From Cyclobacteriaceae bacterium (GTDB lineage: Bacteria > Bacteroidota > Bacteroidia > Cytophagales > Cyclobacteriaceae): 5,866 nt of DNA. The translations under genes were made by a program, and so were the position numbers. The notes below the pieces were generated by a model. That model was given only the letters and a program-made list of their open reading frames with translations, had not been told where the DNA came from and made no database searches. The stretch covers positions 1 to 5,866 of the forward strand of contig JAUUZS010000295.1 in assembly GCA_030589835.1 (NCBI GenBank), in the 5' to 3' direction. Positions 5,798 to 5,866 of the stretch are shown here, in pieces. Each line of letters begins with the position of its first letter. Positions within the stretch are counted from its first letter, which is position 1.

Positions 5798-5866
5798 TAC
5801 TATACCGATGGTTTTTGTATAGATATCGATGCTTTATTTTTTTAAATGGACTGAATTATGATAAAA

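Noticed and set aside
5800..5822. CTATAC/GTATAG hairpin
   Set aside because: Six base pairs in A/T-rich DNA with an 11-base loop are easily due to chance.
5858..5866. ATG ATA AAA at the window edge as the start of a plus-strand gene
   Set aside because: Only three codons are visible, with no ribosome binding site or clear promoter, so it cannot be supported.

Overview
The window looks like chromosomal DNA from a member of the Bacteroidota. This is inferred from A/T-rich spacers with no clear Shine-Dalgarno sequences, TTG and A-rich start contexts, promoter-like boxes of the TTG / TAnnTTTG type, and protein styles typical of that phylum. No rRNA, tRNA or CRISPR was seen. All five supported genes are on the minus strand, so transcription runs from high to low coordinates.

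Right end (5504-5866): a roughly 153-bp inverted-repeat element with nested hairpins (5645-5797, a MITE-like repeat) lies upstream of a lysophosphatidate-type acyltransferase gene (4769-5503). That gene has its own Bacteroidota-type promoter. A spacer of about 400 bp follows, ending in a 15-bp palindrome beside a promoter-like sequence.

Centre (1018-4360): a compact three-gene operon encodes a class I cysteine desulfurase, a 519-residue three-part protein, and a six-TM CcdA/DsbD-like protein of the ArsG type. The 519-residue protein has an N-terminal domain resembling the arsenic-binding C-terminal domain of ArsM methyltransferases (C73, an A-x-YKG motif, and C106 in VCDKT). A Cys-rich middle region I do not recognise comes next, then one membrane helix, then a C-terminal ArsF-like domain with a CFQC motif. 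The desulfurase and the 519-residue gene are in the same frame, separated by one TAG and three codons, and the last two genes overlap by 8 nt. The most economical reading is a membrane-bound arsenic (or other soft metalloid) handling system. In it, sulfur or thiol reducing power would act on a Cys-bound metalloid and ArsG would provide efflux or electron transfer. A cysteine desulfurase joined to arsenic-type domains is the unusual part and could mean thiolation of arsenicals. That step is a hypothesis.

Left end (1-913): a 166-residue membrane/coiled-coil/winged-helix protein of unknown function lies downstream of the operon. It is followed by non-coding DNA and a 161-bp MITE-like remnant of an insertion sequence at 7-167. 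The remnant has 23-bp imperfect terminal inverted repeats, a TAAA duplication, and what appears to be the last codons of a transposase gene on the plus strand.
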